A DNA stretch of 64,000 nt from Selaginella tamariscina (Eukaryota; Streptophyta; Lycopodiopsida; Selaginellales; Selaginellaceae), in the NCBI GenBank assembly GCA_003024785.1, contig PUQB01000154.1, positions 362,348 through 426,347 on the forward strand, given 5' to 3'. The notes below the pieces were generated by a model. It saw only the letters and a program-made list of their open reading frames with translations. It was not told where the DNA came from and did not search any database. Made by a program: the position numbers and the translations under genes. The first letter of the stretch is position 1. The number at the start of each line of letters is the position of its first letter. Of the stretch, positions 33,030 to 47,200 are shown piece after piece.

Positions 33030-33243
33030 ATGGAGGAAGAAGCGCAAAGGCGGCTTTTTGAGGTCTTGGAGTCGCGTGTTGTTGCGGTGAATCTCAGCGA
33101 TGCATTAGTGCAGCAAGGGTTGAATCTGCTTGCCGCTGCTCTAGAAGATGAAGGCGCCCATCGTAGCAGGCAGCAGCTGGAGCAGCTAATACAAATCATC
33201 AACAATGTGGTTTCATCATGCTGGTACCTGCCGGCAGGTTTGT

Positions 33244-33292
<49 letters not shown>

Positions 33293-36200
33293 ACTTAGGT
33301 TTTTTCGTCTTGCAGATGATAGAGAGCGCTCTTCGTTGCAGCGGATTTTCTGTTCTACTTCTCGTTTCTGTATTCAAGAGCTGGAGCGTTCTGCATTTGG
33401 TTCAGATGAGGTAAAAATATCTATTTTCTTCCTTGACCTTTGTTGTGCGTGCGTTGCTCATTTACATGTTATGAATGTAATGCACGATTTTGCAGATCGA
33501 GAACAAGCTTTTGAGACTATTGCAAGCCGCAACCTTGGATGAGAAAGCAGAGAGATTGTTGCATACTTCTCTTGCGGGAATTTCTTCTGATTTCTTACCC
33601 TGTTTATCAAGTACTGTCCATAAAGAGGTCGATGAGGCTTCCAAAGGTATCGTTTTTATGAGACCCTCTTATGTGTATTCTATATAGACTTTATTATTGG
33701 TTTTTAGACATACATATGGAACAGCAGGAAGATGTAAGGTGGTCAGAGAACATTTTAGCAGTTTTATCAAGTGAACAGATTCTGCTGGATGACGATTTAA
33801 AATCAGACAGAGTAGAGTCTTTGAGTAGCAGGAGAAGCAGAAACCTTGTAGACTCCACACAACAGTATGCCATCACGCAAGTGGGTTGTTTCCGAAGACT
33901 TTTGGCACTGTGTACTGATATGCTGGGTTCGAACAAGGTGTGTATAACATTAAAAGCATATCTTACTTTCTACGTCGCAGTTTGTCACACACACACACAC
34001 ACAACTATTTAAGTTAATGATGTATGTACTACAGATAAAAGAATCAGAAGGAGCAGGAATTTTTGAAAGAGTATCGTTTGCTACGGAGGTTCTAACCTAT
34101 CTGACGGATTTGGCAAGAGCTTCTCCACACCGTGGATTTATGCAAGAGACTGGGCCCGTACTGGGGAGATTAGCATCTAAAGTGCCGCACATTATCAAGC
34201 TAGGGACTAGAGACATCAAAGTGCACGACGTTGATGAGATTCAAGAGGGAAATGTTACATTAGTGCCGCATCTACTCGATGCTTTGATCGGTTTCTGTGA
34301 AGTTCTCTTCCCGGATTGTCCGTTGACATCGAATTTGAGGACGTTTATTGTGGCTTCTATACTTGACCAGATCGATGGGACCAAACTGAAGGACTTCTCG
34401 GGCCTTGCCTGCACACCCCAGCTTGTGAGCTACTTTTTGCGTCTCTTACAAGCTGAGCAGTATCATGTTTCAGAGTGGAGGTATGTGATACAGACCCATG
34501 ACATGCGCTAAGGACGACTTATGTAGATATTTGTAATGTTCATGTTTGTGTGTTTTTGCATATGCGTTCATATATATGTTGGGTGTATCTCGCGCACGCT
34601 TGTTATATACTGTATAATAGAATGATTATATTTGTTTAGTAGAAGGATTAATGGTTTTGCTGTCTAGATACGGAAATCAAAGATCCGACGATATGATAGT
34701 TATGGTCCAGCTGAGATCAGAGGTAAGCCTCATAATCACGCTATATTAGAATATTTCATAGTTATTTTGTTGTTGTTCATTGTTATTACTGCGACTGCAG
34801 GCTTTTCCATTAAACCAGCTTAGAAGCCGGTCCGAACATTTACAGGCTATATTCTTTGCGGATGGCGAGTGGCTTGACAGCTTAATAGCAGCTGCAACCA
34901 CTCTCTGTAGCCAGGGCTTGAAGATGAAGCCCGTACAGGACATAAGCTCTTCCGTACACAGTGAAGAAGATTCCGCAAACGTTTCGATGGACTCTTTGAC
35001 TGTGGCAAGTGAGGACGATGCTTTGTTTGGGGATTTGTTTCTCGAAGCAGGGAGGCACTCCGTGAACTCTGAAGAGACCATACCGGCGTCTTCAGGTACG
35101 AAAAGAGCTGATGGGATTCATAACACGCTTTTGCAGGCCTCAGTGGAGCTCATGAGGTTCATCAAGGACTTCATAATCTCTCCGGAATGGCACCCAAATA
35201 CATATGAAGTTGCGAGGAGGAAATTCTCGAAAGATCACGTTGATGCTCTTCTTGAAGTCCAGCGTTTGCACATTAAGCAGTGTAGATTTGACGTCGTTTC
35301 GGAAGGTAATCCTGATATTTGTTCACTAATATAAATAAAGCATATTTTTTGATAGATTCAGCGGAGTATACTGGAGAAAGAACTCAGAAGTGCTGTTTTG
35401 AGCTATTGTTGGGGTTGGTGGAACGGGGAGTTATATCGGAGGAGTTTCAGGCATATCTTTTTCAGAGGATTTCTGGTGGTAAGTACTAGACTGTGTAAGC
35501 TGTCTTTAATTTGTTGCTGCGGTATTTTATAATGCATATAGATTTCATATAATATAGTGCCTATCGTGTACATTCTATACTATGCTAGATTATCAAAGTT
35601 TGTGTTTTGTATACACAGAAGCAGAATGCTGCCTGTCGAGGAACGTTCTTGTTTTGATGGCAAAGGTTCTTGTAAAGAGATTTCGACAAGGATGGAGCGA
35701 CCCGCTTGCTTACGAGCTCTGGAAGAACTTTAGGGAATCTATTGTTAACAAGGTGCGAAACGTCAAGGCGTTTGATGGGGATTTAGAGCGGGTTTTGGCC
35801 GTGCTTCCATCGTGGTTTCATATGGAAGTGCTCTTCATGGCGTTTCACTCTGTTGATACGGACCATCGGTCTGCTATATTGAACGAGTTATCTGTAAGTA
35901 TTTTCATTTTCATGCTAATACATACATGTGGTAAACATATGTATTTATATATAAACATACATGCTAAACTGGTATCTGCTATATGTGGGGCATAAAGAAA
36001 ACTATGGAAAACATCGAATTATTTGACTATTCACCGAGGGTATTTGATTATGTATGGTTTTATGCATAATGTGGATATATAGATGTGGCTATCTTATCTA
36101 TGTTTGAGAGTTGTCTCTATACATTCCCCTTTTTAATTTCGATAATTCGTTTTTCAGTCGGCACTATTGTCCTGTGGCAAAGAGAAGCAGACGTCAACTG

Positions 36201-36736
36201 GTTCACTTGTAGCGTGGGCATTGCTGACCTCGAGGTTGGTTCTAGCAGTGAAGTACATCATATGCCATTTCACCGCCTTTCCAAAGTGGTTGGTTGTGGA
36301 CTTGTCCAAGAATATGCGAGATGTTGAGAGTATTCAGGCCCCGAAATTCTCCATGAACCTCAAGGTGGGTGGATTTCAGATAGGAACGTTTGTATATAAA
36401 CTTGTGTAGATAACTAGCATGTTTTCGTTAGTAGTAAAATACTGTCTGCAATAGTATACCAAACATATCATAAATTGTAGAGTTATATCAGCAATATTTG
36501 TGGTCTAAAATAGCGGTTTAATGTCCTCTGTTTGCTTATGCAGGAAGGGCCTTTTCCTTCTTGGGCTGCTATCTTTGCTCAGAGGACATGCACCAGGTTG
36601 CATTTGACGAGCGTTGTATTTCAATTCTATTTGACGTGGATAGTCCTCATTCCGTCAACAGTGCTAGCTACGACGTTTCTGGTTTGAGAGATGCTCTCTG
36701 TAACATACTCGATGCGTGGACAGGCAGGACCATCAG
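33030..36736 (+). other. BIG: BIG exons 1-11 (N-terminal helical region)
   Basis: Exons: 33030-33237, 33316-33410, 33496-33646, 33708-33937, 34035-34480, 34668-34722, 34801-35305, 35356-35478, 35619-35893, 36158-36364, 36544-36736. Phases agree through exon 10. Exon 11 must change frame within its first 17 bases (one base missing) to reach [17 protein letters not shown]. Intron 1 holds a (GA)n tract. No known domain in this part; it is an alpha-helical scaffold in UBR4 homologues. Confidence 0.85.
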
Positions 36737-38727
36737 GTAGTTTATGCACTTTAGTTAGTTTGTGCCTGTGTACGTGTGTCTGTCTGTGATCTTCAGTATA
36801 TGTATCATCTGCACAGACACAGACATACGCATAAAGACACGTTTTCTAGATATGCTTATGCTATGCCTTTTTATGCAGAAGCATGGAGGAGCTTCTGCTG
36901 GAGAGATATATGTTTATGCTGATCTGGAGCATATTGCAAGCTTGTGGCTCGAGCTCGACTATTCCCAGTCCGTTGGAGTCCGGTTTGGAGTCATTCTTTA
37001 AGCTGGCGCGGAGCATTTCACGGATCTGCAGCTGAACAATGGTCCGAGTTTCTTCTGCAGTTTCTTACGAATCTGGAAGTTTCGCTTCACCAGGGTCGTG
37101 TCAATTTAACCTCCTGGGATTTACTAAGGCATGGAGCAAAAGTTTCATTGCTATTGTTGCCTCTAGCCTCGGTCACCAAGCATATTATCGGAAATGGACA
37201 AGGAGAAGAGGTATGTGAGATAAATTAGTGTTGGGGTATGCATGTGTGTATGTATGTACAATACATAGGCGTTTCTATATCGTTCGGGTGCGCGATATAG
37301 AAACTTGTGTATTTGTTTGTTTGTGTCTATACGTGATGAATAAATGATTCCATATGCATGTAGGTATGTTTACGCTAGTTCATCGAAGACCATGTTATAA
37401 ATACGAACGTATATGTTAAGGCATGGAGAATATATACACTTACACATTCATAGGTATCCGTATGGATGCAGTTGTGAATTCCAGACTATATTTATGTATG
37501 TAGAATGTGAATGTAACGTACAACTTGCTTGGTCAGATTTAAAATTACTAAATCAAAATAAAATATTAAAAACTTTAGCAATAATAATCATAATTTTAAT
37601 AAGTATATGTAGCTAAATTTGATTCATTTTTTATTAAAAATGCTATAAATATTTTATCACTATTTAAATATATTACATATATTTTTGAAGTTTAAATAAG
37701 GATAAACGCAAAATGTACATTGTGCTATACACCTTCATATAGAGATATATGCTCACATTACATACAGAATACACAATAACTATGTTCATTCTTTTACTCA
37801 GCTGCTGCGGATCTTATCATCGGTATTAAGCTGGTACGCGGAAGCGGCTAACCACTGCTTGTCACACGGCTTAAGCCAGCAGTTCCATCCAGAAGACCGT
37901 ATTTTTCACATTGGATTGATCCTACGATCTTGCTTCTCTAAAGAGAGAAGGTACGACTTGTTAGAGAATGCAGGGGCAGGGGATACGGTCACCGTTCTAC
38001 GCTCGGTTCTACGTTGGGAGTCCTCTAAAACATGGACGGGTGAACTGTCGAATGCACTCATGAAAGCCGGTTTGTGGGAAGTTGACGGGAGTATCTTACC
38101 TGTACTTCTACACGGCTTCCCATTCAGCCCGTATGTGTCCCTTGTCTCGTGTATGATCTGCTTGGAGGGTGTTTTGGGATCCATACAGAAGCAGCTGCAG
38201 TCTGTAGAGCTTAGCAGGAATTCGAAGACCTCGGATTCACTTCTGAAGACCATTATGCTATTTAAAGTGAACTGTGTCTTTGAGAGTCTTCGGGTAAGCA
38301 TTACATACTTTGGACATGTATATGTATATTCCATGAACGCACATCTATATTGCTCTAGGTACGTATGAAGTCTATATATTTATCTATACATGCATATATA
38401 CGGCATAATATACTGAGCCTCCTGCGGCGTGAATAACAATACGAATCTGCTGATTCCAGCTGCAGTCAGATGAAGTTTTCCAGTTACTGTAGCCGGAGAA
38501 GATGACCAACAAGTGCACAGTGATCTCTACCTGCTTAAGCACATGGAGGATCTTCTGAACGAGCTGTGCTCGAGTAAGACTCTACCTAGTCTGTTCGGGA
38601 AGGAATCATTTGTCAAGTAGTGGAGGTGATGAACAGCATTCGAACGGATTCCATTAGAAGTCGAGCTTTCAACCTCCGTTTTGGTGATGCTTCTAGAGGT
38701 ATCTTTGTCCAGGCAGAAATGTGTGTG

Positions 38728-38774
<47 letters not shown>

Positions 38775-40225
38775 TGTGTGTGTTGTGTGTGTGTAGATAG
38801 GAAGGTCGGGATTCATACATACGACATATGGAGAAATTGTTGTGTGTAGATGATCTTATATGTCGATAAATCACATGAGAGACAGCATGCGTAACTCCCT
38901 TGCATTTTTTATTCATAGATGCGATCAATAGCCAAATATCATTTGCGTAACCCTATAACACAACACACGCACACATTGTGTTTTTGCGTATCCATAATGT
39001 TATATTGTGGGAAAATCGCATATATACACCTGATATCTAAATATATTTATACCCCCATGAAAGTTTTATTAAAAATTTATTGTAGTTTGATTCTTTAAAT
39101 TTACTAATGTATATTTAATTTAATTTATAACAATTTGGAATGAATAGAATGAAGTTTAAATTATCTTTTTTTTTAAGGAAATAAAATTTTAAATAACTTA
39201 TATTATATTGCGATAATATGTTAGCTTAATGCAATATACAATTGACTTATCTATACAAAATAAATTTGTACGGATGCAAGTTTTTCATACCTTGATCATG
39301 CCACAAAGCCACAAAAGCGTTATGCTTACTTGGCACGTTATGGATGACACAATTTGCGCCTCTGTTGTCTAATGTGCATTAAGGTGATGATGATGATGAT
39401 TGTGTGTTGTGTGTGTAAGAGAGAGAGAAGAGAGAGAGAGAGAGAGAAGAATAGATAATGGGTAAGCGATGGGAACCCATACAAATACACCATAACTAAT
39501 CCCAAGTTGATGATTTGCAGATAATATTGAGAAAGGGAGCCTGGAGGTTTGTGTAGATGTATTACACGGGTGCTCGAGTGAGGCAGTAAACACACAGATG
39601 CTGCGATTCTTCGTGACGTAGAGAGTCGTTGTGACTCTCAGAGAAGCAGTTTGCAGAGCAAACTCTTGAGCATGCAGAGGGAGAAACTGGGAGTCTGGTT
39701 GGAGCAGCGGCTTTTGGGAGAGGTTGGCTGGTATGCAGCTTCCCCTATTGTTAGAGAGGTTGCTGTTCGATTTCTACAGAGCATCACTGCCTCTTCATCA
39801 AAGGTAATCATAACGCACATATGTAGATGGTAAGTATGCACTATTCTTATATTCGTCTAGGAGTTTACGGCTCATGTACTGGATGCGATGCTTGTGAACT
39901 TGGAAAGAGCTTTTCTGTTTTATGAGGCGGCAGCTGCAAGGGCCTATCTTGGAGCTATAACAAGTGTACGTATTATAACTTGTTCATAAATGATAGACGT
40001 CAATACTTATGAATTTTGTGTATGTTTGTAATGAATGAAAGAACTATCTTGCAGCTAGCACGTGAGGATCCTATGCTGCTTAAGGAAGTCGCAAGTAGTG
40101 TGGTTAGTGTTGCGGCAAAACTTCCAGCTGATTCTGCTCACCTTGAAGGTATACAATATTGGTTATCTTAATAACTTATTTGTCAAGATTATACCATTTT
40201 GAATTGACATCATGTGGGCATAGCG

Positions 40226-40276
<51 letters not shown>

Positions 40277-43200
40277 CTGTGCGTGTATGTATGTTTAATG
40301 TATTGTTCTTATAAGTATATTGAATCGATTGTACTATCATTCTAATAGGTCTCAAGTGGTTACTTTCGTTTTTGACTTCATTCTTGACGGCTTGTGGAGC
40401 TCAAAAGGTTCTTCACCAAACGAGGTTTTCAAGCCACACGAAGAATGTTCTTCACATTCCTTCTGTGAAAGCCTCTAGAGGTATGATGACAATATCTATT
40501 GTATGGGTACTTCTTATGCATGTCTGGCGTTATCTAATTGTGGTATATTTACAAAGCTATACTTATGATAATAGAAGTTTATATATGTGTGTGTTTGTGT
40601 GTGTGTGTGTGTTGACACTATTTTGTTGACATATATATCTGATGTGACAGGTGATCAATCTCTAGAGTCAGCGGAGGGAGGAGATGCGGATTGTGATGCA
40701 ACGTCCGTTGATGAGGACGAGGATGATGCAACATCGGATGGCGAACTTACAAAGCTTGGACAGGACGATGATGACAGCAACAGCGAGAGGTAATATTCAT
40801 ATATGGTATTGCACACGTATATTTACATGCATATGATGTTACAATACAATAATATTGTGTGAAGAACAGACACCCCGTGTATGTGTTTATATATGCATTT
40901 GCCCATGCATGCGTTTTCTTATAGATGTTGGTTTTGTTTAATCTGACTTGAAATAATATGATCAGGCTTTTGGCTTCTAAAGTATGCACTTTCACGTCAA
41001 GTGGGAGCAACTTCATGGAGCAGCATTGGTATTTCTGTTACACCTGTGACTTGACTGTCTCGAAAGGATGCTGTTCTGTATGCGCCAAAGTATGTCACCG
41101 CGGTCACAAGGTGGTATATTCTCGTCTCAGCAGATTCTTCTGCGACTGTGGTGCTGGAGGTATACACATACGTGCATCAATGTATAAAATCCCATTTAAT
41201 ATTTACATATGCTGCATAGACATCCATATATACGGTGATATATGTATACATGCGGTTGTAGTATTTGATCAGGTTTAATGATTTGGTTTCATATTTATGC
41301 ACATGTATGTAGATTTCAGTTTAACTTGACTTAATTAGCAGGTGTGAGAGGAACGAGTTGCCTATGTCTTAAGCCGAGGAAGTATACTCCATCCACGAAG
41401 GCTGCTGCAAAAGCCGGAAAGAAGTAAGAGCCTGTGTGTTGTGTGCGTGTGTGTAATATATGTCCATTTATGTCGTATTGATCCTTAATTTCTTTCTCCA
41501 GATCCTCCCCGAGCCCGGGCTTCTGCCGGTTACAGCAAGCCAAGACAGGGTTCAGCTCTCGGACAGTGACTCGGACACGGACTCTGACGATAACAATGAC
41601 AGTCGAGAGTTTTTCCAGGTGACTGATATATAGTTCTATATCTATAGGTCTTCTAATTAGTATTACAATGTTTCAGTTTCTTGAAATTACATTTCTTATA
41701 ATTATAATAGTGGAATGGTATAAACAGTTATATAAGCTTCAATGTGTGTACGTGTGCATGTATATTACATATGCTTTACGACGTACATGATTAGTAAGAA
41801 AATTATTAATTTTACAAGCTATTTATAAATATAAAAAGACTTGTGAAGATTATATATGTGCGTACATATTTCTAAATTTATATACATACAGATATTAATG
41901 AACTAACGTATGTGTTCAGGTTTCTGCGACGGAACCCCAAGAAAAGGAGCTTCTGTCACTATTGTTTGGACTCGACTTGGAGGACCAGCTACTGTCACTT
42001 CTGCACAAGGCTTCTTGGGAGCTTTAATCTAGGTAAAATATTCATCATTTAATTACATTTTAATAATCAATAATATAGAAATTGCCAGAAAAGTTATTTG
42101 TATCTGTATATTACACGGATTCCATGTACGATATATCAGTTTATTGTAGATATCGCATATAATAGTTAGAGTACATACATAAATCCACATACAGTGTAGG
42201 ATACATAAATTTCGATGCAGGCCTACAAGCAGCTGGGAAGGAGGAGGATACAACTAGGACGGGACAAAGCACTCCAAATAAGAACAGATATCTTCCAGCT
42301 TAAACGTGCCTATAAGAGCGGCTCCTTAGATATGAGATCAAAGCAGACTATCCGAACTCTCGGGAGCTGCGTTCTCATTTATCGAATGGTTCGCTTTCTA
42401 AGTCTATTCTCACCATCAGCAGTCGAGGCAGGTTGGTCTCTCTCTCTCTCTCTCTCTTGGTGATTACTTGTGGTAAATGCACTGTTCCATCCATAGACTC
42501 ACCACCTTCCTCCAACTCATGCTCTCTCTCTCTATATATATAGAGAGAGAGACACACACACACACACATGTACGTATGTATATGTCTGTGTGCGCGCGGG
42601 CGCGTACTTACATGCAAGCATATTGGTAATATACATGTTTGTGAAGTATATTTTCGTAGAGATTACCTTATGCTTGCATATGGACACACATGTTCATTGT
42701 AAACACAATAAAACTGTAACATTGTATATACTAGGTTGGCGGCTGGGGAAGGGGACAAAGTAACTATATTCGATGTGGGTCAACTGATCGGTCAGCCGAC
42801 GGTAAATCCGGTCGTAGTGGACAAAACCACGGTTAAACCATTGTCTAAGAACTCTGTACGTTTCGAAGTGGTGCATTTGGTATTCAATGCTGCAAACGAG
42901 AGCTATTTAGCTGTTGCTGGATATGATGACTGTTTAGTTTTCACTGTGAACCCCAAAGGTGAAGTCATCGATCGCCTCGCTGTCGAACTTGCTATTCAGG
43001 ATGGTTATATTCGGAGAATCGCATGGATCCCTGGTTCCCAAGTTGAACTTATGGTTGTCACTAACAGGTTTATGGCTAAATGATTAATACCTGTAGTGGT
43101 AAAGCTCATAGTAGTATAATAAGCAGCTTATTCGTGTACATAACGAAAGAATGGATACATACGCATACATATATACATATAAATGCGTGTGTCTATGTAT

Positions 43201-44203
43201 GGTCTGTGAGTATCTTCTGTAATAGCGCATGTGTATGATATATATTATTAACAGTGTTGAACGTTTTCAAACAGGTTTGTGAAGATTTACGATCTGTCCC
43301 AGGACAAAATATGCCCAATGCACTATTTTACGGTTTTGGAAGACGAGATTGTTGATGCTTCACTCGTTGGATTGTCTCATGGACAGATCCTCGTGTTGGT
43401 ACTCTCTCAGCAAGGTGTATTTTACGGGTACTATAATATAACACCTTATAATTATTTTCATAATATATACTTGACACATGTACTCGTGCATGTGTTATAC
43501 TGACATTACACATAGATATATAAATTGTATACATGGCAATGGATTGATAACATATGATATATTCAGGGAACGAATAGTAAAGGGTAGTGATTCTGGAGCA
43601 CGTATATTGACGGAGGTGGTACAGCTGCCGAAGCAAATCAAGCCTGCAAAGGGGGTTTCGTTACACTACTCTACAAACTTAAAAATGGTATTTGCCTCGT
43701 TTAGCGATGGGTCACGCTAATGGGACGGTTAAATCCGGACGGGTCCTGTTTTGCGGAATTTTCCAGCATCCTCGAAGCTGAACAAGAAAAGCCTGCCGGC
43801 CTTCATCATTGGAAGGAGGTGTTTGATGGCACTGGACTGTTCACGTGCTTGTCCAACAAGGGGAATTTCGCTTCAGTCGTACACGTGCGTACTAGTGATG
43901 TACGGGCCCAACAATTGCGTGTTGCATCGTCATTAAGAGTTGATGGGCTTGCTTCATACAGATCCATGACAAAGGTACCGTCAAAACTATGTGTAGGTGT
44001 GTATATACTGTACAGTCTTATATGTATTTATTATAACTAAGATATAGTTACCGTCGCATCGTTCCGTATAATACAGAATATAAAGACAGTATGTGTAGTT
44101 GTATAACCTCTGTGTGTGTGTGTGTGTGCATGTATCAACCATGTTTATATTGTTCTGTTTGTCTAATCTGTCATTGTGTTTTAAAGGAAAGGTAGTTGTA
44201 TAA

Positions 44204-44255
<52 letters not shown>

Positions 44256-47200
44256 ATGTATCAACCATGTTTATATTGTTCTGTTTGTCTAATCTGTCAT
44301 ATGTGTTTAAAGGAAAGAGCCATCTATTAGTTTTACATGACGACGGAAGCATGCACGTGTTTCTGTACGTGGGTTCGAATGCAGAGGCTTCTTCAGGTAT
44401 GGTGTCATTTTGTTAATACCTATTGTATTGTATTATATATATATATTATATATATATATATGACATGTTATACGTATGAATAGTGCTATTGGCCACAAAC
44501 AGTTTACATAATCAGAAATGAACATGTTATGTTTCTAATTAGACGTGGAATAGGTGATATTAAGCTCATACTGTGTTAATGTGTTATCAGGAGCTGCTAC
44601 TGAGGCGCAGAAGCAGTATCCAACCGAGCAGATGAAAAAGCTTGGAGCTGCCATTCTCAGTAGCCGTCCGCTGAGCCCGCCATCTTTCCCTTTGGACTTC
44701 TTTGAGAAGACAACTTGCATAACATCCGATGTCAAACTTGGAGGCGATATTCTTCGAAATACTGACTCCGATGGTGTTAAGCTGAGCCTTGCTTCTGATG
44801 ATGGTTTTCTGGAAAGCCCCTCGGCCAGTGGTTTCAAGGTGTGTATTTATACACATACATGTACTTATATGAATACATATACAGTATATGTTATACTCAG
44901 GGCTTTAATGTCTTACGGTCATCAAGGAGCTATTTATATACATTATTATTTGATTTTGAAGTGGGAATTAGTCATTTGTGTTGTCCACACATCTGGATAT
45001 TATGTGACGTCTTCTTTTGCAGATTCTTGTATTCAACTCGAACGTTGACATGGTGATGGTGGGCTGCCGAATCCACGTTGGAAACACATCACCCAGTCAT
45101 ATTCCCTCCGAAGTGAGACTATTTCAGAGGCCAATTCGTCTCGAGGAAGGCGTACGGTGTTGGTACGACATTCCATTTACGAACTCGGAGTCTCTGCTTG
45201 CTGACGAGGAGTTCTCTTTGACAATTGGACCGACCTTCAACTTGACTTCATTGCCGAGAATCGACAGTCTCGAAGTTTATGCACGAACCAAGTAATATTT
45301 ATTGCATAGTATACCTCCATTTGTACGATCTCTTAGTTTCCTGCATTACATATAGGTAAATAGTGAGATGATACTCTAGTATGATAGGATGGTCAATTAA
45401 AAAACTATCTATAATACACGTCATAATTATTATATTTTGTTCGCTTATATACACATCTGTATATGTGTGTTCCATGTGTATGTTAATAATACTAGCATGA
45501 TTCTTACTGTATGATATATAATTAGACGTAATCTACTGTGGATATGGCTATATAACATATAACGATTTAACTCAGTGTAATACATAACATTTATTTCAAA
45601 CAGGAGGAATTCGGATGGAAGGAGAAGCTAGACGCAGTTTTGGACCTAGAAAACCAAGGAGCTCAAGGCTCAGGAAACATAGGTGCTCCTCGCAAGGTAA
45701 AGAAGCTGCCCTCTGCGTCAACATTGGAACATGTGTTTTATGAGATATTCAAAGTGCTTTCGGGATTTTATTCTCTTCACCGAGCATATTCCTTCTCCGA
45801 GGTATGACATACTTGTTTTCGTTATCATATTAGTAAGTGTTGCCACATTTTGTTCATATATATATATATATTGTCATGACACAATGTGTTATACTGATAT
45901 GCTAGGACTACAGTGATATAATAGGTATAATGTATGTATTACATATGACTCTCGGTTGTACTATTGTAAACCTGAAACAGGATTTTAACATGGAGAAATG
46001 CAAGGCAAAATGCATACCGGTGTTAGAAGTCGTGTTCGAAAGCGACAGGCAGTCGCTTCTGCAGTCTGCTGGAAGGCGTGTTCTTCGTGCTTTGTCACCC
46101 AGCAAAGATGCCTATTATCAGGTACATATGTCATTATTCATGTGGTATACAAATATGTAGATAAGTGTGAGTATTAATTGCATGATATACTTCGGTTATA
46201 CAGTGTAATTAATTTTGTAATCTATCTATAATAAAATGATATCGTATTAATAGTTTGTTTTTCTTTTTTCTGTTTGGCAGGCAAAAGATATGATGTCTTT
46301 GTCGGGGGTTGCTCGCTCATGTCCTCTTTTAGCGTTAAAGCTTTGTTTGGGAGGTTCCGCCTGTCATGGATGGTTCAAGATTTTACTAGTCAAGCGAAGA
46401 CCGTTTGCAAAGTGTCTCTTCATCGACCTGCTAACTTGGCCTCCTATTTGGAACGCAATGGTAATATAATAGTTTTCTCACATTTATATCATCAATATAC
46501 TAATCAGATGCATCCCCACATTCTAACATATCTATACATGTATTTGTATATACGCGATGTGTATATATATGAATATGGAATGTGATAATATGGAAGATTA
46601 AGGCAATTTCTTGATAGTGCTATATGTATAATTATATTTGTTAATTCATATGAAAATATATATACTGATTTTTATAGTGTTTTTTTTTGGAAGGGCCTTC
46701 AATCATAGATGGACTTGTGTCTGTGTTATGGGAGATACTTGTACTGTCTGAACAGCTAGATGCACAAACCATCAATGACCTCGTGGTGCTGACAGTGGAT
46801 CTAATCTACGGATATGCCGAATGCCTTTCTTCTACTTCATCTGTAGCACCGGCTGTTGCATTCCTCGAGAAGCTACTTTCTCCCCACAGGACGCTGTTCG
46901 CTCTTCATGCAGGTATTTTATACATACTACGATGTATAATGGTTGCTTATATAAAGAAGTGACTATATGCATCTGTTCATATATACTTACTTGAAATAAT
47001 GACAGTAGTATAAGCACGCTAGTCTGTAGCAAGTTAACTGTTGATGAACAGCTAGTGACGTCCTGCAATATGTTATATATTATATAGCGTCTATATGTGT
47101 GTATGCATACACTATAAACACTAATACTCATGTATAATATATGACGTCTAGTCTGGTTAACGAGTTAAGTAATCATAATAGAATGGTTCTTCCGTATATA

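Larger units (their letters stand above)
36879..40789 (+). other. BIG: BIG exons 12-19, ending in an acidic linker
   Basis: Exons: 36879-37210, 37802-38293, 38460-38698, 39521-39803, 39861-39965, 40055-40148, 40349-40480, 40651-40789. Frame breaks: near 37021, 38490, 38610 (in a TTT run) and 39615. Exon 19 is strongly acidic ([14 protein letters not shown]) and precedes the UBR box, as in other BIG proteins. Intron 14 (38699-39520) is the largest at 822 bp and carries a long (GT)n tract. Confidence 0.85.

Noticed and set aside
37906-38334. Minus-strand ORF over BIG exon 13
   Set aside because: The plus frame is conserved BIG sequence with proper splice sites.
38527-38928. Minus-strand His/Thr repeat ORF
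   Set aside because: Created by the (GT)n tract in BIG intron 14.
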